From: Rhodospirillales bacterium
Lineage (GTDB): Bacteria; Pseudomonadota; Alphaproteobacteria; Acetobacterales; Acetobacteraceae
Length of the DNA stretch: 50,208 nt
NCBI GenBank assembly: GCA_025359905.1
Contig: JANYDF010000138.1
Span: 1-50,208 of the forward strand
Direction: 5' to 3'
Shown: positions 8,441 to 17,839 of the stretch, in pieces
Numbering within the stretch: the first letter of the stretch is position 1
Layout of the letters: each line of letters opens with the position of its first letter
Program-made: the position numbers and the translations under genes
Notes under the pieces: generated by a model
What the model saw: the letters and a program-made list of their open reading frames with translations, nothing else
Database searches by the model: none
What the model was told of the DNA's origin: nothing

Positions 8441-10087
8441 GTGCAGGCCGCGCAGTTGTTGCGCATGGGGCGCCCGGCCGACGCGATCGCGCCGTTGCAC
8501 GACGCGGCCTTGCGGCAGCCGGACAATGCAACAATCCAGCACGATCTGGGCTTGGCGTGCCTTGAGGCTGGCAGATTGCCGGAGGCGGCCGCTGCCTTGC
8601 GGCGGGCCGTGGCCTCCAAGCCTCGCTATACGGATGCGCATTTCCGGCTCGGCCTCGCGCTGGAACGGCTCGGCGATGCGACCGGCGCCATCGTGGCGTA
8701 CGACCGGGCAACCGAATTGCAGCCCGGACTGACCGAGGCCTGGTACCGCGCCGGCGCGCTGGTTTTCAAACTGGGGCATCGCGCCGAGGCCATCGGCTGC
8801 TTTCGGCGCGCCGCTTCGACCGGCCCCAAAACAAGTTACGGCCGCCTCGGCGCCGTGCGCGCGCTGCTGGCCGGGGAACGCGACGCGGAGGCCGAGCGCG
8901 CATTGCGGCAAGCCCTGGCGCTGGAGTCAGGCAATGCCTTGGCACTCGATATGCTGGGCAACCTGCTGGCCGACGCCGGGCGTTTCGACGAAGCGCGCGA
9001 CTGCTTTTCGCGCGCGATCGCCAAAGCCCCCCTGATGGCCGGTTGCTACTATGATCTGGTGCGCTGCCGCCGGATGACGGCGGACGATGCTGGCTTGCTG
9101 GAGCGGATGCAGGCTGTCCTGGCCAATCCGGCGCTGGAGGCCGAGCAGCGCATGCGGGTGCATCTGGCGCTGGGCAAGGCGGCCGATGACCTAGGCAATT
9201 ACGCTCTGGCGATGCAACAGTTCGACGCGGCTGACGCCGTGCGCCGCACTCTTGCATCGTTTGATGCGGTGGAATTCGACCGGCAGATCGACCAGTTGAT
9301 CGCGCACTTCACCCCCAGCTTGATCGGGCGCGCGGCTGAGCGCGGCAATGCGGACGCAACACCTGTGTTGATCACCGGTATGCCGCGCTCTGGCACGACG
9401 CTGGTGGAACAGATTGTGTCCAGCCATCCCAGCGTTGGCGCTTGCGGCGAGTTGAATTTTTGGAACGAGCGCGCGGTCGCCTGGCATCAGGCCGGTACGG
9501 ATGGGAGCACGGCGGCCTTCCTTGGCCGGGCGGCGGCCGACTACCTGGGCCAGTTGCGGGCGCGGGCGCCGCAGGCCGCCCGGATCACCGACAAGATGCC
9601 GTTCAATTTTCTTTGGGCGGGCCTGATCCATCTGGCGTTCCCGCGTGCGACGATCATTCATTGCCGCCGCGCGGCCATCGATACGGCACTATCGATCCAC
9701 CAGACGCATTTCAATCCGCATTTGGCATTCCCGACCGGCGGAACGGAACTGGCGGCGTATTTTCGCAGTTATCAGCGATTGACCGCACATTGGCGCGCCG
9801 TGCTGCCGGCGGCGCGTTTCATCGAGGTCGATTACGAAGATTTGACCAGCGCGCCGGAACCGGCGATCCGGCGCCTGATCGCCGCCAGCGGCCTGCCGTG
9901 GCACGATGCCTGCCTGCGGCCCGAACTGAACCCGCGCGTGGTTCGCACACCGAGCAAGTGGCAGGCGCGGCAGCCAATCTATCGCAGTGCCGTGGCGCGC
10001 TGGCGGCGCTACGAGCCGTGGCTCGGCGATCTGGCCAGCCTGGGTGATGAAACTTTGAAGTCAGGCCGCACATTCCATGTCACATAA
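8441..10087 (+). CDS. TPR-repeat sulfotransferase
   Basis: A 548-residue two-part protein. Residues about 1-210 contain around six tetratricopeptide repeats (for example GLACLEAGRLPEAAAALRRA and GNLLADAGRFDEARDCFSRA). Residues about 310-530 form a PAPS-dependent sulfotransferase domain. Its 5'-phosphosulfate loop, TGMPRSGTTLVEQI, is at about 313-325, and the 3'-phosphate region is around IIHCRRAAIDTALSI. The family transfers sulfate from PAPS to sugars, lipids, tyrosines or small molecules; the acceptor here is unknown. The start is uncertain: the frame opens after a TGA at 8390-8392 and contains no ATG, so GTG 8441 is used, while CTG 8408 would add residues that fit a TPR lead-in. It appears to stand alone. 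Confidence 0.85.
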   Translation: MQAAQLLRMGRPADAIAPLHDAALRQPDNATIQHDLGLACLEAGRLPEAAAALRRAVASKPRYTDAHFRLGLALERLGDATGAIVAYDRATELQPGLTEAWYRAGALVFKLGHRAEAIGCFRRAASTGPKTSYGRLGAVRALLAGERDAEAERALRQALALESGNALALDMLGNLLADAGRFDEARDCFSRAIAKAPLMAGCYYDLVRCRRMTADDAGLLERMQAVLANPALEAEQRMRVHLALGKAADDLGNYALAMQQFDAADAVRRTLASFDAVEFDRQIDQLIAHFTPSLIGRAAERGNADATPVLITGMPRSGTTLVEQIVSSHPSVGACGELNFWNERAVAWHQAGTDGSTAAFLGRAAADYLGQLRARAPQAARITDKMPFNFLWAGLIHLAFPRATIIHCRRAAIDTALSIHQTHFNPHLAFPTGGTELAAYFRSYQRLTAHWRAVLPAARFIEVDYEDLTSAPEPAIRRLIAASGLPWHDACLRPELNPRVVRTPSKWQARQPIYRSAVARWRRYEPWLGDLASLGDETLKSGRTFHVT

Positions 10088-10286
10088 TGAAATATTCACC
10101 CGCCTGTCATGGTGATGCGCAGGCTTGCAGGCTGCAGAGCGGTTAGGCACTGCACAACTGCTCTGCGTTCGCAACCGTCAAGCGGGCACAGGATTCGCGA
10201 TGTTATTTGTCGCGTCTGACGGCCGGCCGATGCTTGCCCAATCCGTTGCAGCCCATGGCTAGAACATCGCAACGGGAGTTCCGTAC

Positions 10287-13055
10287 ATGTCTCGCACACA
10301 ACGCCTTCGACCGCTCGCCGGTCTATTGGCCATGGGGCTCGCCGCCCCGGCCATCGCCGCCCCCTCGGTGCCGTTTCCGACCTACGAGACTGGCCTGCAA
10401 CCGAACGGGTCGTACGTCGTCTCGACCGGGCAGGTGATTTCGCCGGCTGGCATCCAGGTCAATCTAGGCAACAAGGTTCGCGCCAAAGCCATCGCGCTGA
10501 ATCCGCGCCCCGGCAGCCACACCGCTGCCGTGCTGACCATGGGCGCCGCCGAGCCGGTGGTGGTGTTCGACACCCTGTCGGGCCAGGTGCTGCAAAACTA
10601 TCTGCCGTTCCAGGACACCAATGGCTCGTACAGCGGCATCGCGTACACCGCCGACGGCAAGCACCTGATGTTTAGCCAGGACGACTCTTACATCACCATC
10701 GCCAACGTCGGCACGAACGGCATGCTGACCGACGCGGCGCATTTGTCGGTCCCGGCCAACACCTCGTTCATCAAGTGCTTCCCGAATAGCCCGCGGGGCC
10801 CGTATGGCGCGCCGTGCGGCCAGTTGTACGATGGCAGCTACACCTCCTACCCGGGCGGCCTCGCGATCACCAAGGGCGGCAAGAGCGCCTATGCGCTGCT
10901 CAACGGCAACAACACCGTGCAGCCGATCGACCTGACGCAGACTCCGCCGGTCCTGGGCCAGCAGTTCCGCGTCGGTAACGCGCCGCATAGCATCGTACTG
11001 AACGGCAACCGCGCCTATGTCAGCAACGAAGGCGGACGCGCCGCCACCAAGGCTGACTTCACCGTCATCTCGAACGGCACGCCGATTGTGGCCGACACCA
11101 CCAACGGCTTCGCGGCGGGCGGCAACGTCTCGGTGGTCAACCTGCTGACCAGCAAGGTCGTGGCGACGATCCCGGTTGGGCTGCATCCGACTGGCATGGC
11201 GATGTTCGGCGCCTACTTGCTGGTGCTGAACACCAACAGTGACAGCATCTCGGTGATCGACACTGCCACCAACGCCGTGGCCCGGACGATCAATCTCGGG
11301 CTGCCGATCGCGGTTCCCGGGCAGAACCAGCCGGCGTTCGGCGCTGGCCCGAACGCGATTGCGGTCGATGCCAACACCGGCGTTGCTTACGTCGCGCTCT
11401 ACAACGCCAACGCCATCGCGGTTGTCGACCTGAGCGGCGGCACGGCGAAGCCGGTGCTGGGCATGATCCCGACCGCGTTCGCCCCAGCCTCGGTCGTGCT
11501 CGACACGGTGAACAAGCAACTGCTGATCGCCAACGACAAGGGCATCGGCACGCGCGGCTCGTTCGAGGAAGATGCCGGCGTGGTCGGCTACAACACCCAC
11601 CAGGACAACGGCACCGTCAGCATCGTCAAGCTGCCGACCGTCACTGAACTGGCGGCGATGACCAAGCTGGTCAGCCAGAACAACCACTGGGACTTGAAGG
11701 CGAACATCGCGGCGGCCAGCGGTGGCAAGAACACCAACGCGCCGGTGGCGATCCCGGCCAAGATCGGCGATCCGTCGTTCATCAAGCACGTGTTCCTGAT
11801 CATCAAAGAAAACCGCACCTACGATCAGATTCTGGGCGACGTGGCGGCCGGCAATGGCGACCCGCAACTCGCGGTGTTCGGCGGCAAGTACACCCCGAAC
11901 TTCCACGCGCTGGTGACCCGCTTCCCGCTGCTCGACAACTTCTACACCCCGAGCCGCCAGTCGGCCGATGGGCATCAGTGGATCGTCGAGGCGATGGCCC
12001 CGTATGCTGACGACATTCAGTCGCCGGATTGGATCCGCAGCTATCCGGGCGGCAATGCCGGTGACGCGCTGGCCTACACGCAGAAGGGCTTCCTGTGGCA
12101 GACGGCGATTTCCGCCGGCCTGTCGACGAAGATCTACGGCGAATACGGCGAAGGCAACAACTGGCCGACCCCGCTGGGCCACCCGAACTGGTCGCAGCTA
12201 TACGCCGACGCGTTGGCCTTCGAAGCCGGCACGCAGACGACGCTGCACTACCAGAACGCCGCCGTTGTGCAGTCGACGGTGCCGTCCGTCTACAACCACA
12301 TGATCCTGAACTTCCCGATGTTCGACATGAACGTGCCGGACCAGTTCCGCGCCGACATCTGGCTGCAAGACTTCAACGCCGACCTCGCCACCGGCACCGT
12401 GCCGGCGCTGTCGATCCTGTGGATCACCAACGATCACACCGGCGGCCCGCCGACCCCGCAAGCGATGCAGGCCGACAACGACCTGGCGACTGGCCGCATC
12501 ATCGACGCGATCAGCCACAGCGCCGTGTGGTCGAGCTCGGCGATCTTCATCGAAGAAGACGACTCGCAAGGTGGCGTCGACCACATCGACGGACACCGCA
12601 GCCCGGCCTACATCGTCAGCCCGTACGCCAAGCAGCATGGGCCGACTGACCACACGTACTACACGCAGATCAACATGACCCGCACGATCGAACAGATCCT
12701 CGGCTTGCCGCCGATGAACCAGTACGATCTGGTGGCGTCGCCGATGACCACTGCGTTCACCAACACGGCTGACTTTACGCCGTGGACCCATCTGGACGCG
12801 CAGTTCCCGCTCACCACCGGCGTGACCGCGAGCATCGATGCGACGCCAATGGAGAAGGCTTGGCTGGCGGCGAAGGACGAGATGTTCCAGGGGAAGACGG
12901 CCCGCCCCGACGCGGTGGACGCCGATACGCTGAACCATTTCGATTGGTATGCCTCGACCGAATACAAGCGTCCGTATCCGGGTGAGGCCAAGGTGCGCTG
13001 GCCGTTCGAGTTCGCCAGCCGTATTGCGAACCCGATCACCGACCTCGATGACTAA
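10287..13055 (+). CDS. Secreted YncE-like beta-propeller / phosphoesterase fusion protein
   Basis: A 922-residue exported protein, with a signal peptide ending near AAPAIAAPS. Residues about 40-470 are a YncE-type seven-bladed propeller with blades such as SISVIDTATNAVARTINLG. Residues about 500-900 form a phosphoesterase/alkaline-phosphatase-superfamily domain (PF04185 type), with FLIIKENRTYDQILGDV, HQWIVEAMAPYADDIQ, LWITNDHTGGPP and IFIEEDDSQGGVDHIDGHRS supplying likely metal ligands. Databases usually name this arrangement a bifunctional YncE/alkaline phosphatase family protein; phosphonate or phosphate-ester substrates are guesses. A GGGAG site precedes the ATG. Codons end strongly in C or G, more so than in its neighbours, which hints at high expression. 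A strong hairpin terminator follows. Confidence 0.88.
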   Translation: MSRTQRLRPLAGLLAMGLAAPAIAAPSVPFPTYETGLQPNGSYVVSTGQVISPAGIQVNLGNKVRAKAIALNPRPGSHTAAVLTMGAAEPVVVFDTLSGQVLQNYLPFQDTNGSYSGIAYTADGKHLMFSQDDSYITIANVGTNGMLTDAAHLSVPANTSFIKCFPNSPRGPYGAPCGQLYDGSYTSYPGGLAITKGGKSAYALLNGNNTVQPIDLTQTPPVLGQQFRVGNAPHSIVLNGNRAYVSNEGGRAATKADFTVISNGTPIVADTTNGFAAGGNVSVVNLLTSKVVATIPVGLHPTGMAMFGAYLLVLNTNSDSISVIDTATNAVARTINLGLPIAVPGQNQPAFGAGPNAIAVDANTGVAYVALYNANAIAVVDLSGGTAKPVLGMIPTAFAPASVVLDTVNKQLLIANDKGIGTRGSFEEDAGVVGYNTHQDNGTVSIVKLPTVTELAAMTKLVSQNNHWDLKANIAAASGGKNTNAPVAIPAKIGDPSFIKHVFLIIKENRTYDQILGDVAAGNGDPQLAVFGGKYTPNFHALVTRFPLLDNFYTPSRQSADGHQWIVEAMAPYADDIQSPDWIRSYPGGNAGDALAYTQKGFLWQTAISAGLSTKIYGEYGEGNNWPTPLGHPNWSQLYADALAFEAGTQTTLHYQNAAVVQSTVPSVYNHMILNFPMFDMNVPDQFRADIWLQDFNADLATGTVPALSILWITNDHTGGPPTPQAMQADNDLATGRIIDAISHSAVWSSSAIFIEEDDSQGGVDHIDGHRSPAYIVSPYAKQHGPTDHTYYTQINMTRTIEQILGLPPMNQYDLVASPMTTAFTNTADFTPWTHLDAQFPLTTGVTASIDATPMEKAWLAAKDEMFQGKTARPDAVDADTLNHFDWYASTEYKRPYPGEAKVRWPFEFASRIANPITDLDD

Positions 13056-13081
13056 CGCCTGACGCTCGACTGAAGGAAAAG

Positions 13082-13112
13082 CCCTCTTCCGCTTGCGGGA
13101 GAGGGTTTTTTT
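13082..13112 (+). terminator. Rho-independent terminator after the propeller-phosphoesterase gene
   Basis: CCCTCTTCC and GGGAGAGGG pair around the loop GCTTGC, with one G-T pair, and are followed by seven T residues. It starts 27 bases after the stop at 13055. Confidence 0.9.
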
Positions 13113-13265
13113 GCCGGCTGAGCGGCTATCGAACCGGCATTCCTCCGCTGGCCAAAGGCTTGTCACGAATTTGTCCAGATCCGCTCGGTTTCGGGCCCGC
13201 CGCCGTGCGGTATAGGGAGAGGTGGCCGCAGCCTCGGGCAAAGATGCGCCACGGAAGGAATTCGC

Positions 13266-13766
13266 ATGACCCTTGGACGGCGCACCGCGCTGGGCTGTGG
13301 CATCGGCATGGCGCTCGCTCTCGCGGGATTGCAGGCCCATGCGCAAAGTGCCTTCCCGGATCGCTGGCAAAGCGGCGATGCGCCGCCCGATTTCGAAGGC
13401 ATCCGGCTGGGAGACCCGCGCGAGCGTGTGCTGCAATTGTTCGGAGAGCCCGACCCGAGCCCGCTGGGCGATGATCCAGCCGCCAGCTTGCACACGCTGC
13501 GCTACCGCGATGGCGCGCTATTGATCGCCACCGATGCCTCCAACGCTGTCGCCCGCATCATGCTGAGCCGGCCCGAGGGCGGCGCGCTGGCCGGAATTCG
13601 CGTCGGCGACCGGATTGGCGCCATGCTGCGTGGGTGGGGCGAGCCGACACAAAGCCGGGGATCGGTCGGGCGTTATCAGATTGACGATTGGACCATCATG
13701 GTGCGGGCCGACCTGGCCGAGCAGAAAGTGCTCAAGTTGATGCTGGCCCGGATGGCGCCGCAGTAG
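13266..13766 (+). CDS. Small exported protein of unknown function with an internal duplication
   Basis: 166 residues with a good signal peptide (LGCGIGMALALAGLQAHAQ, cleavage after AHA). The mature part holds two related units of about 55 residues. The first begins GIRLGDPRERVLQLFGEPD and the second GIRVGDRIGAMLRGWGEP; each is followed by a beta-rich stretch. This resembles BamE/SmpA-like small periplasmic folds, in which GDxxxxVxxxxGxP is common, but I would not assign it to that family. A strong GGAAGGAA site precedes the ATG. It lies between a terminator and a gap before the next operon, so it is probably transcribed alone. Confidence 0.75.
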   Translation: MTLGRRTALGCGIGMALALAGLQAHAQSAFPDRWQSGDAPPDFEGIRLGDPRERVLQLFGEPDPSPLGDDPAASLHTLRYRDGALLIATDASNAVARIMLSRPEGGALAGIRVGDRIGAMLRGWGEPTQSRGSVGRYQIDDWTIMVRADLAEQKVLKLMLARMAPQ

Positions 13767-13809
13767 AGGCGAAACCTCTGCTTTGTGAATGGCGCTGGCG
13801 GCGGCGCGC

Positions 13810-13839
13810 TTGCAGTTTGTCGTGTTTTGCTGCTATATG
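13810..13839 (+). promoter_or_regulatory. Possible sigma-70-type promoter for the oxidase-carbamoyltransferase operon
   Basis: TTGCAG and TATATG are separated by 18 bases, about 70 bases before the ATG at 13908. The match is moderate and the region is AT-richer than its surroundings. Confidence 0.3.
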
Positions 13840-13907
13840 GCCCGGAGGGGTTGGGCTTTGTTGAACAGTCGGCAGATATGGCCAAATAGGGAAAGACTCG
13901 AAGAATA

Positions 13908-16073
13908 ATGTCTGCGCGCATGACCAATGCCGATCAGAGTCCGAATGCCGGTTCCCCGCCGGCCATGACGGCGCGCAGCCTCTATTTTCCACTCCTGAAT
14001 ATTGACGAACACTACAACTACCTTGGCGAAGTGCGTATTTGGCTAGAGGCGGCACTGACCGATGCAGTGGCGGAGCCATCCGCGCCCCAGCTACCAAGCG
14101 CGATTGCCGATCGGGCGGCTATGCAGGTGTGGTGCGCGGCGGCCCAAGCATGGCGCGCCGGCTTGGTTTTGCACATTGCCGAACGCCTCGGGCAAGCACC
14201 GGCGAGCACAGCGCACCAGTGGCTCACGCAGTGCGCCCCGCTTGCGGTGGTGGATGGCTGTTTGCTGCAGTACATTTCGTCGGCTGCCACGTCGCATGGC
14301 GAAGCCGAGGCCCGATTGCTCGGTTCCTATATTGCCAGCGTCGGCGATGCCGATCCTGCATGGCATTGCGGTAACCTCTATCTGGATTTGTTGCGCAGCG
14401 CCGCCGTGGCTTTGCCGAATGCGTCATCACCGGCGCTTGCCCGCGATGGGCGCATCGCCGATGCCATGTTCGAAATGCCGGTGTTCCAATTGGCGCTCTC
14501 GCTGTTCCCGCGCACGCTCATGCCGGAATTGCTGGGGGCCAACCTGTTCAACGCCATTCTCGGCGCACATCCGATCATCGAATGGCTCGCGCCGGCGATC
14601 ATGGAAGCATTTGGTCCGAGCCGCTATCTGGCAACCGTGCTGGCGGACAGCCGGCGGGTGGCCGCCATTGATGCAGCGCTTGCTGCGATCGAAGCGTATT
14701 TCGCTGCATTGGAACCGGACGAGCGAGCGAACGCCGGCGAGTGCTGGCAGCGGATGCGCCGTGGCTTCGCGGCTGCCAACGGGCTGCACGATAACGAACT
14801 TGCCGCCCTGGCGGCGTTGCATGAGGCTGCGGCGTTCACCGCCGCCGCGCGAATGGCCGATCTTGTCAGACGAAAGGCCGGATTTGCGTTCGGGTATCAC
14901 AAACACCCGCCACTGGGCGGCAAAGTGATCGACGATTGGTTCAAGCCGGATGCGTTCGACGCTGCGGCGTTTCTCGACGCTTTGGCTCGCTCACCTTATG
15001 TTCGCGCTGGCGACCCTGCCCGCAGTGCGTTGACAACGACGGCCATCGCCGCGCGCGGACCGATGGCTGGCATATTCAACCGTGAAGAAGTTGGCATCAT
15101 CGACGCGTGGATACGCGGGTTGCCAAACGGCCAAACGGCGCCGCAATCAATCTTGCCGCTGACGATCACGACATTGCCGCAACCGCCGTCAGTGGAGCCG
15201 GCGCAAAGCAGCAAAGCGTATGCGAAACTGCCAGTAAGGGAGCTCTATTTCTATCTGCTCCACATGGAGCGCTTCCCGGATGTGCTGAGCTTTGCCAAGA
15301 GCTTTGCAGCGCTATGGCTCTCTCGGGCGGGGCAGGCACTGGAAAAGGGCACGCGGCCTATCCCATTTGCCCGCTACGATCATGCGGCACTGGACGCGTG
15401 GCTCGTGCAGGAGCATTCGCACCAAGTGAGCTCCTATGTTCACCACGAAGCGCCACCTATGCCCACACGTGAGGAAGTCATCGACTCTTCAGTGCAGCTT
15501 TGCCCGATGGTCTTTATCGACGGCGCTTGGTTGCAGCGGATCTGCAACGTGGCGTATTGCGGCACCGCCGTTGGCGCGCGACTGCTGCGCATCTATCTGG
15601 ACGAAGTTGGCAATGGCAGCGCCAAGGAAAATCATCCAAACGTGTACCGTGAATTGATGCGGGAAATGGGGGTCGACTTGCCCACATTCGGCTCGATGGA
15701 GTTCTGCCGGTGGTCCGGCTTCAAAGACAGTGCGTTCCTTGTGCCAACGTTCTGGCTTTGCATATCGCAATTCCCGAAGAATTTCCTGCCGGAGATTTTG
15801 GGTCTCAATTTGGCCATGGAACTGTCTGGCGTCGGTGGATCCTACCGCAATGGCAGCGACATCTTGCGCCACTATGGCTTCACTCCAACGTTTGTGGATT
15901 TGCACAACACCGTCGATAATGCGTCAACGGGGCATAGCGCCATCGCCTTGGAGGCAATAAAAATTCATATGGACGAAATGCTGGAACGTGGCGGGTTCGA
16001 CGAAGTGCAGCGACGCTGGAAGCGGGTCTGGACGGGATATCGCGCGCTGACCCCACCTGCGGGCTATGCGTGA
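13908..16073 (+). CDS. Double-domain heme-oxygenase-like diiron oxidase (iron-containing redox enzyme family)
   Basis: A 721-residue protein made of two related all-helical halves. In the second half (about 445-700), LDEVGNGSAKENHPNVYREL supplies Glu566 and His576, FLPEILGLNLAMEL another acidic helix, and HNTVDNASTGH gives His666, Asp670 and His676. These fit the Glu/His ligand sets of heme-oxygenase-like diiron oxidases (the CADD, UndA, SznF and BesC superfamily). The first half (about 20-300) aligns by motif (VVDGCLLQYIS with VFIDGAWLQRIC; LFPRTLMPELLGANL with QFPKNFLPEILGLNL) but lacks the Glu and the His-x3-Asp pair, so it is probably structural or binds substrate. The family does O2-dependent N-oxygenation, C-C cleavage or desaturation; the reaction here is unknown. 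First gene of a four-gene run; its TGA overlaps the next GTG start. Base composition looks AT-richer than flanking DNA. Confidence 0.75.
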   Translation: MSARMTNADQSPNAGSPPAMTARSLYFPLLNIDEHYNYLGEVRIWLEAALTDAVAEPSAPQLPSAIADRAAMQVWCAAAQAWRAGLVLHIAERLGQAPASTAHQWLTQCAPLAVVDGCLLQYISSAATSHGEAEARLLGSYIASVGDADPAWHCGNLYLDLLRSAAVALPNASSPALARDGRIADAMFEMPVFQLALSLFPRTLMPELLGANLFNAILGAHPIIEWLAPAIMEAFGPSRYLATVLADSRRVAAIDAALAAIEAYFAALEPDERANAGECWQRMRRGFAAANGLHDNELAALAALHEAAAFTAAARMADLVRRKAGFAFGYHKHPPLGGKVIDDWFKPDAFDAAAFLDALARSPYVRAGDPARSALTTTAIAARGPMAGIFNREEVGIIDAWIRGLPNGQTAPQSILPLTITTLPQPPSVEPAQSSKAYAKLPVRELYFYLLHMERFPDVLSFAKSFAALWLSRAGQALEKGTRPIPFARYDHAALDAWLVQEHSHQVSSYVHHEAPPMPTREEVIDSSVQLCPMVFIDGAWLQRICNVAYCGTAVGARLLRIYLDEVGNGSAKENHPNVYRELMREMGVDLPTFGSMEFCRWSGFKDSAFLVPTFWLCISQFPKNFLPEILGLNLAMELSGVGGSYRNGSDILRHYGFTPTFVDLHNTVDNASTGHSAIALEAIKIHMDEMLERGGFDEVQRRWKRVWTGYRALTPPAGYA

Positions 16074-17839
16074 GCGCATCCACCATGAGTTCCGTGGCAC
16101 AAGGTCCGGCTGACGGCAATGCCGATCCGGGCAGTACGCATAACGCTGCTCTGCTAAGCCGGCCGACCGTTATTTTTCATGAAGTCAATACGCATGCCTT
16201 TGCGTTTGCGCCAATTTTGCGCACGCTGGTCGGGGATCGTTTCATTCGCAGAAATGTAGGCACTGCTGCCCAGCCCGAAGGCGGCGCCCTGCTGGCCAGC
16301 GGCATTTTGCAGGAAGACCAGGCCCACCGCATTGTCCTTGCACGCAACGCCGTCCCGGTTGGGCTGGCCTTGGATGGTACGGCGTTTCGCGACTTCTTTC
16401 CAATTGCGCATCCTGTCTTGCGCTGCCTGCGGCGGCTAGATCAAGCCATTCGTGCGAAAGCGGGCGAGCGTGGCACGCTACTTACACGAGGAGAAGTCGC
16501 CCGAACCATCGCGACCGGGGTTGTCGAAGAATTGCCGCGATATCCCGACACCGATTTTCATGTAGGTTTTTTATTGTCCGGCGCGGGGCTTGTTACGCCA
16601 GAAGCTGCCGAGGAATTGGCTGAGCGGATGCTGGCCAAGGTCAACATGGGGTTGGCCGACTTTCCGTCCATCATGCAGGCTCAAACGGCCGCTGAATTGA
16701 TCGCTATTGGGGCCCCGCTCGAAGGTTCCGTGTCATTAAAACTGAACGGCGACACCGTCGCTGTCGATGCCTTGAAGCGCTGGCAAAAGGCGCTTCCGCC
16801 GCAAGTATTCCACCGGATATGCAGCTATAATCGGGCAGACTTGATCCTGTTCGACCGGGTGGCGGCCACTCTTTGCGAGCGCCTGCCTGTCGTCAACGAC
16901 GAGCGCCGAAAGGTGAGCGCTGCCATTGAGGCGCTGGCCGGAGTGACCCGGCATCGCCAGGGCTTGGACCCTAAGCGCCGTAACGCCAAGTCTGGCCCGA
17001 TCATGCCGAAGCTGCTGGAGCCAGATCCCGTGCTCGGCTGGCGGCTGGCGGCTGGTGTGTCCAACGAGGTTGTCCGGCAAGGCCAGTCAATTCGCTTCGA
17101 AGTCGACGCCGACGGCTGCCGCACGGTTCCAGGGCAGCCTCAAACGGGCGAGAAAACGCTGGCGGCCTATGGCTGCTCATTCACCTTTGGCGCAGGACTG
17201 GCGGCGGAAGAGACCTTCTGCGCGGATTTGCAAGGCAGACTTCCGGCGTGGCGCATCGAAAATCGCGGTGTTCACGGCTACGGCCATATCCATAACTTGC
17301 TTCGGCTGCAGCGCGACGTGCGTTGGGAGAAGGCTGACTATGTTACGTTTGGGTGGATTCCCGAACACCTGCTCCGCAACGTCGCCGATGTGCAGTGGAT
17401 ACAGATGCAACGGCGCGAACCAGTACTGGGGTCCAAGCAACCGCGCCGGATGACCCCGCGTGCCTTTCTGGACCGCAACGGACAACTAAAACACCGCGAC
17501 ATCTCATTTCAACGGATGGACCTGGCCGGAATTGACTTGCGCGATTTTGCAAGCGAACAATATTATATCGATGATGTATGTTTTTCGATTATCGCGAAAG
17601 CGGCTGCATTGGTGACGCAGAGCGGCGGGCATTTCTTCGTGACCTTGTTACAGGCCAAGCCGACCCCAAGATTGTCGGCGCTGTTGGCTGGCGCCGGAAT
17701 TCCGGTGGTGGACGCCAGCGTATCCGGACCGGAGTATGTGGGACTGGACAGTTTTCATCCGTCTGCACTGGCCAACAAACACTTCGCAGAAGCAATACAC
17801 CGGTATCTGATGGAACATGCCAGGGCAGTTGTAAAATGA
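16070..17839 (+). CDS. SGNH/GDSL-type hydrolase with an unassigned N-terminal domain
   Basis: 589 residues. The C-terminal part (about 360-585) is an SGNH-hydrolase-like domain. Its nucleophile block is AAYGCSFTFGAG with Ser370, a glycine block is at RGVHGYGHIHN, and the catalytic Asp-x2-His block is at GLDSFHPS with Asp560 and His563. Such domains add or remove acyl groups and often sit beside carbamoyltransferases in sugar- and natural-product loci. The first about 280 residues are not recognised with certainty. The opening strand TVIFHEVNTHAFAFAPILR and the ending CSYNRADLILFDRVAATLCERL are laid out like a sulfotransferase-2 domain, but the phosphosulfate loop is absent. The start is GTG 16070, inside the previous stop; ATG 16085 is an alternative. 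The end overlaps the next ATG (ATGA), implying translational coupling. Confidence 0.72.
   Translation: MSASTMSSVAQGPADGNADPGSTHNAALLSRPTVIFHEVNTHAFAFAPILRTLVGDRFIRRNVGTAAQPEGGALLASGILQEDQAHRIVLARNAVPVGLALDGTAFRDFFPIAHPVLRCLRRLDQAIRAKAGERGTLLTRGEVARTIATGVVEELPRYPDTDFHVGFLLSGAGLVTPEAAEELAERMLAKVNMGLADFPSIMQAQTAAELIAIGAPLEGSVSLKLNGDTVAVDALKRWQKALPPQVFHRICSYNRADLILFDRVAATLCERLPVVNDERRKVSAAIEALAGVTRHRQGLDPKRRNAKSGPIMPKLLEPDPVLGWRLAAGVSNEVVRQGQSIRFEVDADGCRTVPGQPQTGEKTLAAYGCSFTFGAGLAAEETFCADLQGRLPAWRIENRGVHGYGHIHNLLRLQRDVRWEKADYVTFGWIPEHLLRNVADVQWIQMQRREPVLGSKQPRRMTPRAFLDRNGQLKHRDISFQRMDLAGIDLRDFASEQYYIDDVCFSIIAKAAALVTQSGGHFFVTLLQAKPTPRLSALLAGAGIPVVDASVSGPEYVGLDSFHPSALANKHFAEAIHRYLMEHARAVVK

Noticed and set aside
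10464-12182. 572-codon minus frame inside the propeller-phosphoesterase gene
   Set aside because: The plus frame carries propeller blades and phosphoesterase motifs; the minus frame is rich in Arg, Val and Asp without motifs, as expected for a shadow.
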